A stretch of DNA of 46,921 nucleotides. Origin: DATKMK01 sp035541895. Its GTDB lineage: Bacteria; Desulfobacterota; Binatia; HRBIN30; JACQVA1. Below the pieces are notes generated by a model. It did not search any database. It had not been told where the DNA came from and saw only the letters and a list, made by a program, of their open reading frames with translations. The number at the start of each line of letters is the position of its first letter. The stretch's first letter is position 1. Below, in pieces: positions 34,239-41,670 of this stretch. Both the position numbers and the translations under genes were made by a program. The DNA is taken from the NCBI GenBank assembly GCA_035541895.1, contig DATKMK010000025.1, positions 1 through 46,921 on the forward strand. Direction: 5' to 3'.

Positions 34239-37200
34239 TCAATTCAAAGTCGCGCCGGTGATCGAGTCCGACGGTTCGTAGCGCAGGCAACTCGGCACGT
34301 ACGGGAAGGATCCGGTTGCGTGATAGGCGTAACCGTCGGCGTCGGTGATGCCGTTGCAGCGGTCGAGGTACACAAAGCTGGCACTCGAAACGTCGGTGGC
34401 GGTGCGGTCGGCATAGGCGTGCGTGCACCATGAGTATTCGACGAGCTGGCAGCGCTTCACCGCGATGGTGCCGCCGGCCGCACTGTTGTCGGCGAACAAT
34501 CCCCAGGCGCACTGGAAATGCGAGTCGTTGCAGTCCGCGTCGGCGGTACAGGTCTGCCCTTCCACGCCCAGCGCCGCGGACTCGCCCGCATCGTTGCCCC
34601 ACACTCCGAGTCCGGCGTAGGCGTACGAGGAGCGCGCTCGCTTGATGCTCGTGCAGTTGCCGTTGCCGTCGCGAGCCATGCACACACACGGACCTTTGAT
34701 CGGCGAGCCGTCGAACATGTACCCGATGACTCCAGACACTTCAGTGCACGTGCTGTCCAGCCAGTCCTGCAAATTGAACGTCGAGGTCGCCTGCGAATAG
34801 GTGTAAAGCGCGGTGCGATCGGCGGCGAGCTCGAAACACCGGTCGTTGCTGGCGTGATGATGGCCGTGACCGCCGCAGAGGTCGAGCGACGGCACGCCGC
34901 TCGATACGCCTTCGTAGCTCTGCGCCGCGGTGTCGGGATAGTAGACGGCGGGATCGCCGAATTTCCCGTTGCTCGATTCCGTGCTGCCGAGGATCTCGAC
35001 GCCGCTATCGACGAAGCCGTTCGGCGTCAGGCAGTTGACCTTGCGATAGTAGGTGCGCCCGCCGACCGCCAGGTCATCGTACAGGTATTTGGTCTGCGCC
35101 GCGCCGGCGGCGCAATATCCGCTCGGCTCGCCCATGGTGCTGGTGTCGGGGAACGACAGATACTGATCGTATGCCGTGGTGCAGCCGGTGAGAGCCGCGG
35201 CGTTCTGCGACGCCGACGGCACGCCGATCGCGGTGCGCTGCATCGGGATGCGGTAGAGCAGCTTGGTCTCCGCACTCGGCCGCGGATTGTTCGTCGAGTA
35301 CTGGTAGTGGCCGAGATTGTTGGTGGCGACGTAGACGTACGTCGAGTCGCAGCGGTATTCCAAACACGACTCCTTGGTGGTCCCGCCGAGTAGCTTGATC
35401 GAAATGCCGGTCACGTTCATCAGCGAGTTGATGATCGTCTGCGCCGCCGCGACGCCGTCACAGGATCCGAGCTGCGTCGCGCTCGGGTACAACGTGGTGA
35501 CCTGACTCCACATCCCACCGCACGTGGTCGAGGACACGGTGAGCGTCGGTGTCGGTGTCGATGTGGGTCCAGTGGTCGCGGTGAACGTGGGCGTTGGCGT
35601 GCGTGTCGGCGTGGAGCTGGGCGTCGGCGACGGTCCAATCGGCATTGTGGGCGTGCGCGTCACGGTAGCGATCGGCGTCGCACTGGTGCCGGCGGTTGGC
35701 GGTGTGGTGGCGGGCGTCGGGATCGCCGCGCACGTGCCACCCGGCGGCGTGTCGGTTCCCCCGTTGTTGGTGGGGGTGCCGCGATAGCAGCCAAGAATGT
35801 ACGGAAACGTCGACGTCGTGTGATAGTGATAGTCGCCGTTCGGTCCGTAGTGGCCGTTGCATTGATCGAGGTATTGGCTGCCCGCCTTAGCCGAGTAGGC
35901 GTGGTTCGACCAGGTGCAGGTCTTCGGCACGCAGGCGGTGGTCGACACGCCGTTGATCGATACGGCGGTGCAGTAACCGTTGGAGCACGACGCGCTCGAT
36001 GCGCAGCCGACGGTCCCCGCTTGGTAACCGGTCGCGTCCCATCCGCTGCGCATCTCTTGCACCGCCGTGCACGACACATCGGTGCACTCGTACGGGCCGT
36101 AGATGGGAAATCCGTCGAACGCGTACCCGATGATCGGCGACGGCTGCGACGGCGAGGGATCGGCGTTGTTCCACGGTTGGGAGGAGCTGACGGCGCTCTG
36201 CAGCAGACACTTCACCTGCAGCTTGTGGAAGTGGAACGTTCCCTGCGGCGCCGAATGGCTGCCGCACTCGTCGAGAATCGATGCGGCGATCGGATTGCCG
36301 TACGCATCGCTCGGCGGCTGCGCGCCCTCGTTCACCGCGTAGATCGGAATGCCGTTGACCGCGACACCCATGTTACCGAGCAACGGGACGTTGGTCGTCG
36401 CGGCGGCGACGGACGGATTGCGCGGGAAGGCGAAGGTATAGCTCTTGCCCTGCAGGCCGTTCGGCGTCAGCGCGACATACTGATAGGTGGGAATGCCGTT
36501 GCTCTGCACCGTGACCGTCGCGCTGGTGCAACCGACCGCCAGCGACGGCGTCGGATAGCCAACCCCCGCGCCGGCGGCACCGCTCACATTGAGGAAGTTG
36601 GCGCTCGCGCACGAACCGGTTGTCGGTGACGCGGACGCCGTTGCCGTGAGGGTTCGCGACGCCGTGGCCGTCGGCGAAAACGTTGCGGTCGACGTCGGAG
36701 TTTTGGTTGCCGTCGCCGTCGCGCTACGTGTCGCTGAAGCCGAGAACGTCGGTGTCGCCGAGGCCGGCGGCGTCGGGGACGCGGTGAGCGTCGGGGACGC
36801 GGTAAGCGTCGGGGACGCGGTAAGCGTCGATGTTGCCGTCGTGCTCGGTGTCGAAGTAGGCGACGACGTGGGCGTGCGAGTCGGTGTTGACGATGGCGAT
36901 GCGGTAGCCGTCGCGGTTGGTGAGAACGTCGACGTCGATGAGAAGGTTGCGCTCGCTGTTGCGGTCCGTGTTGTCGTCTGTGTCGGCGTACTGCTCGGTG
37001 TCGGAGTTGCGGTCGACGACGCTGTGGCTGTCGATGAGAACGTTGCGGTCGCCGTTGGCGTCTGGCTCCGCGTCGCCGTCGGACTGTTGGGGGTGATCGC
37101 CGTCGACGACGCGGTTGGCGTTGATGTCGCGGTCACGCTCGCGGTCGAACTGGCCGACGGCGTCGATGTCGAACTCGCGGTCGTCGAAGCGGAGGGGGGA

Positions 37201-38381
37201 GGCGTGGCGCTGGTGGAGGGGGTCACCGTCGATGAAGACGTCGGCGTGTGCGATGTGGTTGGCGTCGGCGTCGTGCTGGGCGATGAGGTGGCGGTTGACG
37301 AGAACGTCACCGTCGTTGTCGTGGTGTGACTCCATGTTGCTGTCGCGCTCGGCGTTGCGGTCTGCGATGCGGCTGATGTCGAGGTGAGCGTCGCACTGGT
37401 GGTGGGACTGGCTGCGATAAATGGCGACGGGGTAGCGGTGACGCTGGGAGAGGCGGTCGTTGTCGGCGGCAGCGTTCCGGTCGCTGTCGTTGTGTGCGTC
37501 GGTGTGCTGATCGTCGGCGCGGTTGCGATGGGCGAGGCGGTGATGGTCATGCTGGCCGAGCGAGTCTGCGTCGATGACGCGGTTGCGCTCGCCGACACCG
37601 TGTGAGTCGCCGTGCCGGTCGCGGACCCGGTTGCGCTCGGGCTCGTCGTGCCCGTCGACGTCGGCACCCGAGTCTCGGTCGGCGGCGGGCTCGATGTCGT
37701 TGCTGGGGTCGAAGAGGTGGTCGCGGTCGACTCTGTCGTTGGCAAAGGGCTCGCAGTCGGCGATGCGTCGTTCGGCGTGGATGTCGCAGACGCTGTGAGC
37801 GTGGTTGCAGTCGAGAACGCTGCTGGCGTATCGGTTGGAACGGCCGGAGTCGGCGACGAGCTGAAGGTTGGAGACGATGTCGCAGTGTCGATTGGGCTCG
37901 GAGAGGGTGCAGCAGTCGACGTTGCAATCGGCGTGGTGGTGGCGGTGTCGGCGGCTGCAACCGTCGAGCTTGCTGCCGGCGTGGCGGATGCCGTCGGAGC
38001 GGCGCTTGGCGACTCCGTCGAGGTGGGAAGCGCGGTCGATGATGGAACCAACGTTGCCGTGCTTGCCGCGGTGGGATCAGGCGGACAGCCTGCCAGTGCG
38101 GTGTTAACGACTCGAACCAACTCGTCGACCGTCACCCTTCCATCGCCATCCTGGTCCCCCGGACAGTCGGCCGAACACGACGACGGGGTTGGCGCCGGCG
38201 TGCACCCGCTCAGCGCAGCGTTGACAGAGCGGACGATCTCGTCGATCGAGACACGGTCATCGCCGTTCAAGTCGCCCGGACAGCCGGTGCACTGTGCCGA
38301 CGCGTGTCGAGCGACGATCGCGAGCAACAGCCCTCCGATGCAGGGGGCAACTCGCATCGGCGATCGGGTCGACCGTGTCAC
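34239..38381 (-). CDS. Secreted giant protein: two dockerin repeats, Thr/Ser/Pro linker, two YHYH-type domains
   Basis: A 1380-residue protein. After a signal peptide (ending near HASAQ) come two Cys-flanked dockerin-type calcium repeats (about residues 34-60 and 73-99, GDLNGDDRVSIDEI and GDQDGDGRVTVDEL). A low-complexity Thr/Ser/Ala/Pro linker covers about residues 100-585. The first YHYH-type domain (about 586-865) ends with GDYHYHTTSTFPY; a second linker rich in TPT covers about 872-955; a second, related domain (956-1380) ends with GYAYHATGSFPY, the motif degenerate to YAYH, and contains a GGHGHHH run. GTG at 38381 overlaps the mbnH stop as GTGA; an ATG at 38357 is an alternative. Probably surface-bound; copper binding by the His clusters is inference. 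Confidence 0.88.
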   Translation of the reverse strand: MTRSTRSPMRVAPCIGGLLLAIVARHASAQCTGCPGDLNGDDRVSIDEIVRSVNAALSGCTPAPTPSSCSADCPGDQDGDGRVTVDELVRVVNTALAGCPPDPTAASTATLVPSSTALPTSTESPSAAPTASATPAASSTVAAADTATTTPIATSTAAPSPSPIDTATSSPTFSSSPTPAVPTDTPAAFSTATTLTASATSTPNDASPTASPLPTTESTATTSSTPATTSSPPPTETRVPTSTGTTSPSATGSATGTATHTVSASATASSTQTRSASMTITASPIATAPTISTPTHTTTATGTLPPTTTASPSVTATPSPFIAASPTTSATLTSTSAASQTATPSATATWSHTTTTTVTFSSTATSSPSTTPTPTTSHTPTSSSTVTPSTSATPPPSASTTASSTSTPSASSTASVTATSTPTASSTAITPNSPTATRSQTPTATATFSSTATASSTATPTPSSTPTQTTTRTATASATFSSTSTFSPTATATASPSSTPTRTPTSSPTSTPSTTATSTLTASPTLTASPTLTASPTPPASATPTFSASATRSATATATKTPTSTATFSPTATASRTLTATASASPTTGSCASANFLNVSGAAGAGVGYPTPSLAVGCTSATVTVQSNGIPTYQYVALTPNGLQGKSYTFAFPRNPSVAAATTNVPLLGNMGVAVNGIPIYAVNEGAQPPSDAYGNPIAASILDECGSHSAPQGTFHFHKLQVKCLLQSAVSSSQPWNNADPSPSQPSPIIGYAFDGFPIYGPYECTDVSCTAVQEMRSGWDATGYQAGTVGCASSASCSNGYCTAVSINGVSTTACVPKTCTWSNHAYSAKAGSQYLDQCNGHYGPNGDYHYHTTSTFPYILGCYRGTPTNNGGTDTPPGGTCAAIPTPATTPPTAGTSATPIATVTRTPTMPIGPSPTPSSTPTRTPTPTFTATTGPTSTPTPTLTVSSTTCGGMWSQVTTLYPSATQLGSCDGVAAAQTIINSLMNVTGISIKLLGGTTKESCLEYRCDSTYVYVATNNLGHYQYSTNNPRPSAETKLLYRIPMQRTAIGVPSASQNAAALTGCTTAYDQYLSFPDTSTMGEPSGYCAAGAAQTKYLYDDLAVGGRTYYRKVNCLTPNGFVDSGVEILGSTESSNGKFGDPAVYYPDTAAQSYEGVSSGVPSLDLCGGHGHHHASNDRCFELAADRTALYTYSQATSTFNLQDWLDSTCTEVSGVIGYMFDGSPIKGPCVCMARDGNGNCTSIKRARSSYAYAGLGVWGNDAGESAALGVEGQTCTADADCNDSHFQCAWGLFADNSAAGGTIAVKRCQLVEYSWCTHAYADRTATDVSSASFVYLDRCNGITDADGYAYHATGSFPYVPSCLRYEPSDSITGATLN
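36622..38081 (-). repeat. Low-complexity DNA encoding the Thr/Ser/Pro linker
   Basis: About 1.46 kb of degenerate in-frame repeats coding for T-A-T, S-P-T and T-P-S units. It includes three exact-type 18-base tandem units at 36772-36825 (GTCGGGGACGCGGTRAGC) that encode the same six residues, TLTASP. The rest is not exactly repeated at DNA level. Recombination here is likely to change linker length between strains. Confidence 0.8.
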
Positions 38382-39523
38382 GACCCGGCCCGCGACGGAT
38401 CGGCAAAGCGTCGGTCGGTGAGAAACTCGTCGTCGGTGAGGCTCTCGAGGAACGCGATGACGTCCGCACGCTCCTCCACGGTCAGAACGAAGCCCACCAG
38501 AAACTTGTCCTTGATCGGACTGTCGCTGCCGACGCCGGCGTTGGGGCCGGAGTCGATCGTGCGGCCGCCGGCGGCGTAGTGGTCGAGCACCTCGCCGAGC
38601 GTAGCGATCGAGCCGTCGTGCATATACGGCGCGGTGACGGCAACGTTGCGCAGCGAAGGTGCTTTGAAGCGACCCATATCCGATGGAATGCCCGTCAGCT
38701 TGTACAAGCCAGGATCGGCGGCCGGGTAAGCCCCCTTGCCGTCCACGTTGTACAGGCCGGTGTTGTGGAACGCGCGCTCCGGTTCCGGAAGCCGTGCATG
38801 GTCAACTGCCTCAGCAAAGTTGAAGCCACCATGGCAATGGAAGCACTCCAGGCGTTCCGAAAAGAACAGCGTCATGCCGCGCTTCGCAGTGTCGGAAAGT
38901 GCCGTGGCATCGCCGAGCCGGTAACGGTCATATGCCGAGGTGCCGGAGATCAAGGTGCGCTCGAATGCGGCAATCGCACGGGTGACGTTGCGAAGCGACA
39001 GCGGGGCGGCGTCGTTCGGGAAACTCGCGGTGAACAGTTCGACGTAGCGGGTATCGGCCGCCAGGCGGTCGATGAGCGTCTTCTCGTCGCGCAGGCCGAG
39101 TTCGATCGGTTGGTCGCCGAACATCGGGACCAGCATTTGATCCTCGAGTCGGTCGAGAAGGCCGTTCGCCCACGTGAGCCGGGAGGCGTACGCAACGTTG
39201 GTCAGCGACAACGTGTTCCGCCGGTGCACCTCGCCGGTCGAACCGACGGCGTGAGGCCGGCCATCGCTGAACGCGTGCTGCTGCTGATGGCACGACGCGC
39301 ACGCCTGCGTCTGGTTCTGCGACAGGGCCGTGTCGTAGAAAAGGCGGCGGCCCAAGTCGACCTTGACCGCGCTCATCGGATTGTCGGCCGGCACGCGCGG
39401 CTCGGGAAATCCCGGCGGCAAATTCCATTGCCACTGGCGCGTGCGCTTGTCGCAGTTGGGCAGCAACGACGCGAGCAACAGCGCCGCGGCAATTGCGAGG
39501 GGCGTGACCGCTGAAGATCTCAC
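38378..39523 (-). CDS. mbnH: MbnH-family di-heme enzyme
   Basis: A 381-residue exported protein of the bacterial di-heme peroxidase/MauG superfamily with two CxxCH haem sites: CASCH (Cys75, Cys78, His79) and CFHCH (Cys227, Cys230, His231). MbnH uses hydrogen peroxide to oxidise a tryptophan of its partner MbnP to kynurenine. The N-terminal signal ends near a cysteine (LLPNC), so it may be a lipoprotein. Later features such as MGRFKAPSLRNVAVTAPYMHDG are typical of the family and give the distal ligand region. GTG at 39523 overlaps the mbnP stop as GTGA. Confidence 0.92.
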   Translation of the reverse strand: MRSSAVTPLAIAAALLLASLLPNCDKRTRQWQWNLPPGFPEPRVPADNPMSAVKVDLGRRLFYDTALSQNQTQACASCHQQQHAFSDGRPHAVGSTGEVHRRNTLSLTNVAYASRLTWANGLLDRLEDQMLVPMFGDQPIELGLRDEKTLIDRLAADTRYVELFTASFPNDAAPLSLRNVTRAIAAFERTLISGTSAYDRYRLGDATALSDTAKRGMTLFFSERLECFHCHGGFNFAEAVDHARLPEPERAFHNTGLYNVDGKGAYPAADPGLYKLTGIPSDMGRFKAPSLRNVAVTAPYMHDGSIATLGEVLDHYAAGGRTIDSGPNAGVGSDSPIKDKFLVGFVLTVEERADVIAFLESLTDDEFLTDRRFADPSRAGS

Positions 39524-40332
39524 AGCGGCTGACTCGAGAAGAGGTGCTGCGCGCCGAGGGGCTTACCGGTCTGCAGGTCGAGGCCGAACGCGTCGAATGC
39601 GACACGACATCCGTTGTCGTCCATATCGGACATGCAACTGGCCGGCTGCTTCGCGTCGGGACGTACGCCACCCATTGCCACCAGCGGCGCCAGGTCGAGC
39701 GCAATGCGATTGCGGCCCGGGACGAAACCGTCGAGTTGCACGACGGCCCGATTCGGCCGCGCGCACTCGGTGATGTGGCCGATCGTGCCCGCGCATCCGG
39801 TGCTGCCGAGATGGACACGCACAGCGCCGTGCGGTCCGTTGCCTTCGAAGCGAAAGAATTTGAATCCACCCTGCCAGCCCCAGTGCATGCGCCCGAGGTT
39901 GAGCGGCGGATCGGCCATCGTCGGATCGGCGTGGTTGCGTTCAAACGGAACGCCGACAACGAACCGCAGCCCGACGTACCTCCCCGCGTCGACGTGCCCG
40001 CTGAGAATCATATGGGTGCCGCGCGTGCCGTCCGCGCACGTTCCCGACCCAGTTTCGAAGTCGAGCAGCGCCACGCCGTCGTGCTGCCAGGTGTCATCAT
40101 TCGTCAAGCGGACGGGCGTGGTCGCGCCGCGTTGATCGAGGAGTTCGACGCCGTACACATAGAAGCGCAGATCGAACGGCGTGAAGCCGTTGGCGGGGCG
40201 ATCGCACGAGAAGGGTTCTCCGCGGATGGTGGCGACAAATGGAATGTCGACCGCCACATCACGGTGGCAGCCGGCCAGCAGGACGGCGAGCCCGCAGATC
40301 GCGCGCAGCGACCGCGCAGCGATCTCATTCAT
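39520..40332 (-). CDS. mbnP: MbnP-family copper-binding lipoprotein
   Basis: A 270-residue predicted lipoprotein (lipobox LLAGC, Cys22). The MbnP signature is present: FDLRFYVYGVELLD, a TWQHDGVALLDFE segment, GLRFVVGVPFERNH and NLGRMHWGWQGGFKFFRFEG-type sequence at residues 146-163, with Trp151 and Trp153. In MbnP/MopE-type proteins a tryptophan is oxidised to kynurenine by MbnH and then helps bind Cu(I). The ATG at 40332 is preferred, with GGAAG nine bases upstream; an ATG at 40338 is possible. Overlaps the preceding lipoprotein gene by eight bases and mbnH by four. Confidence 0.9.
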   Translation of the reverse strand: MNEIAARSLRAICGLAVLLAGCHRDVAVDIPFVATIRGEPFSCDRPANGFTPFDLRFYVYGVELLDQRGATTPVRLTNDDTWQHDGVALLDFETGSGTCADGTRGTHMILSGHVDAGRYVGLRFVVGVPFERNHADPTMADPPLNLGRMHWGWQGGFKFFRFEGNGPHGAVRVHLGSTGCAGTIGHITECARPNRAVVQLDGFVPGRNRIALDLAPLVAMGGVRPDAKQPASCMSDMDDNGCRVAFDAFGLDLQTGKPLGAQHLFSSQPL

Positions 40333-41125
40333 CCCCATGCACTTCCAGTTCGATCTCGGTGTCATTGATCAAGTTCTGGAGAATCTCCCGGCCGAGGCGC
40401 CGCTCGTTCATGTTCGCGAAGTCGACATGGTTGAAGATGGAATCCAGGTTTCGTCGAACCACGACGACGCCGGACGCGGTGCCGGTATCGAGTGCGAAAC
40501 TCTCCTGACCGCGACGGGGAAGGTCGAACAGGCGGCCATTTGCGACTGCCGTTACGAGCGCAAACAGCGTCGGCGACGATTCACCCGTCGGCGGTTGAAA
40601 CGATCCCTCGATGCGCACGCTCTGATCGACCATGTCGACTTCGCTGGGCAGCCCCGTCGCCGACGGCTCGGCGCGTGCGATCAGGTAATGGAGCTGGCAA
40701 TACTTCTGCGCGCCGGGCTGCAGCGTCGCGGCCGTGTGCGCCCGTGGACTCAGCAGCGACTCCACCTCGGCGGTCTTGGTCGCCGACGGATCGGCAATCG
40801 CGGAGTGTCCGGCATGGGCGATTCGCGGGCCGAGGAGATCGGTGATGGCATCCAGCAAAGAAACCGGCGGCGGCGCCGGATTGCAGGGAATCAGTTCGAG
40901 ACTTCGCGTCACCACGTAGCCGCGCGTGACGTGCACGCGATAGCCGAGGTCGTTCGTGACGTCCCAACCGTCGGGCTCCTCGGTCACGTTGCTCCGCTTC
41001 CATTCGAGGACGTAGCGAACGCTGTGAACAGGCGGCGCCGATGCGGTGGGCGAGCAGCCGGCGCCCGCCAGCACCAATCCTGCAGCGACCAATGTCTTCC
41101 ACGGTCGGCCTGCGCGCCTTTGCAT
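40325..41125 (-). CDS. Unrecognised lipoprotein at the head of the mbnPH operon
   Basis: A 266-residue predicted lipoprotein (lipobox AGAGC, Cys24), which I do not recognise. A VHSVRYVLEWKRSNV strand and a RVHVTRGYVVTRSLEL strand suggest a beta-rich domain. An AHAGHS motif (His104 and His107), a nearby Cys143-His146 pair in YCQLHYL, and three further cysteine or histidine spots could form a metal site. ATG at 41125 matches the signal peptide; the frame is open to 41242. The stop lies inside the start region of mbnP, so translation is coupled. I infer a fourth component of the copper system. Confidence 0.7.
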   Translation of the reverse strand: MQRRAGRPWKTLVAAGLVLAGAGCSPTASAPPVHSVRYVLEWKRSNVTEEPDGWDVTNDLGYRVHVTRGYVVTRSLELIPCNPAPPPVSLLDAITDLLGPRIAHAGHSAIADPSATKTAEVESLLSPRAHTAATLQPGAQKYCQLHYLIARAEPSATGLPSEVDMVDQSVRIEGSFQPPTGESSPTLFALVTAVANGRLFDLPRRGQESFALDTGTASGVVVVRRNLDSIFNHVDFANMNERRLGREILQNLINDTEIELEVHGDE

Positions 41126-41237
41126 CGGCGGTGGGCTCGAAAACCCGCCCACCCGGGCGAGCGCTACGGGGACGCTCTGATCGGTTCGCTGCCGCACGCC
41201 TCGCCTCACCACCTCAGCCGCGTAGTGGACATCTCCT

Positions 41238-41267
41238 ATCATAAAACGAAAAAGAGGCGCTGGTTCA
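41238..41267 (-). promoter_or_regulatory. Candidate promoter of the copper operon
   Basis: On the minus strand a TATGAT -10-like hexamer (41238-41243) lies 18 bases from a weak -35-like TGAACC (41262-41267), inside an AT-rich patch in high-GC DNA. Transcription would start near 41230, about 105 bases before the lipoprotein ATG. Confidence 0.35.
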
Positions 41268-41649
41268 GCCCGCTCGGGTAGTGGGCCTTCTGTTCAAAAT
41301 GCCCCACTACCCACCGTTCCCATTTCGTTGATCCGAAGAACACGCCACGCTCGGGTCCATTGGAAAAAAGCAGCATCAGTCCTCCCGACGCCAGAGTGCG
41401 TATTGCGTATAATGATGCGCCGGATGCGATGGTCTCGACGATATCGCGGTGCAGGTGCACGATGACCGCACCCCGGCAGGCGCTGACGAGGTGATCCAGC
41501 TCGGCGACATGGGCCGGAGCCGTGCGCAGGAAGCGCCGGCCGTCCGGCGCGTCGAGGATGGTAGGCGGCGCGCCAGGAATGGCGCGCGCCAATCTTCCGA
41601 AGATTCGCTTGTATTGTTTTCTCTTCGCACGTCCCGCTCGCGCTGCCAA
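41239..41649 (-). pseudogene. Sulfotransferase-like fragment
   Basis: About 136 codons without a proper start (a TTG at 41649) resemble the middle of a bacterial sulfotransferase: FLRTAPAHVAELDHLVSA followed by VIVHLHRDIVETIASGASLY, the PAPS-binding strand and loop. The PAPS 5'-phosphosulfate loop at the N-terminus is missing and the sequence runs into the promoter region of the copper operon. I read it as a truncated remnant. Confidence 0.55.
41276..41312. terminator. Perfect 10-base hairpin upstream of the copper operon
   Basis: GGGTAGTGGG (41276-41285) pairs with CCCACTACCC (41303-41312) across a 17-base loop. On the minus strand a T-rich stretch follows about 25 bases later, too far for a classical intrinsic terminator. 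It may stop read-through from the cyclase-MOSC gene or act in the leader of the mbnPH operon. Confidence 0.4.
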
Positions 41650-41670
41650 CCGCCGGCTCTCGAAAGGCTG

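Noticed and set aside
36589..37329. Long plus-strand open frame of V-A-V-G-type repeats opposite the Thr/Ser linker, and another at 37612-38421
   Set aside because: It is the antisense of the low-complexity linker; no ribosome site or domain, and its composition follows from the repeats.
36622..38081. Possible CRISPR array or satellite in the repetitive region
   Set aside because: Repeats are degenerate, in frame and without unique spacers; they encode a protein linker.
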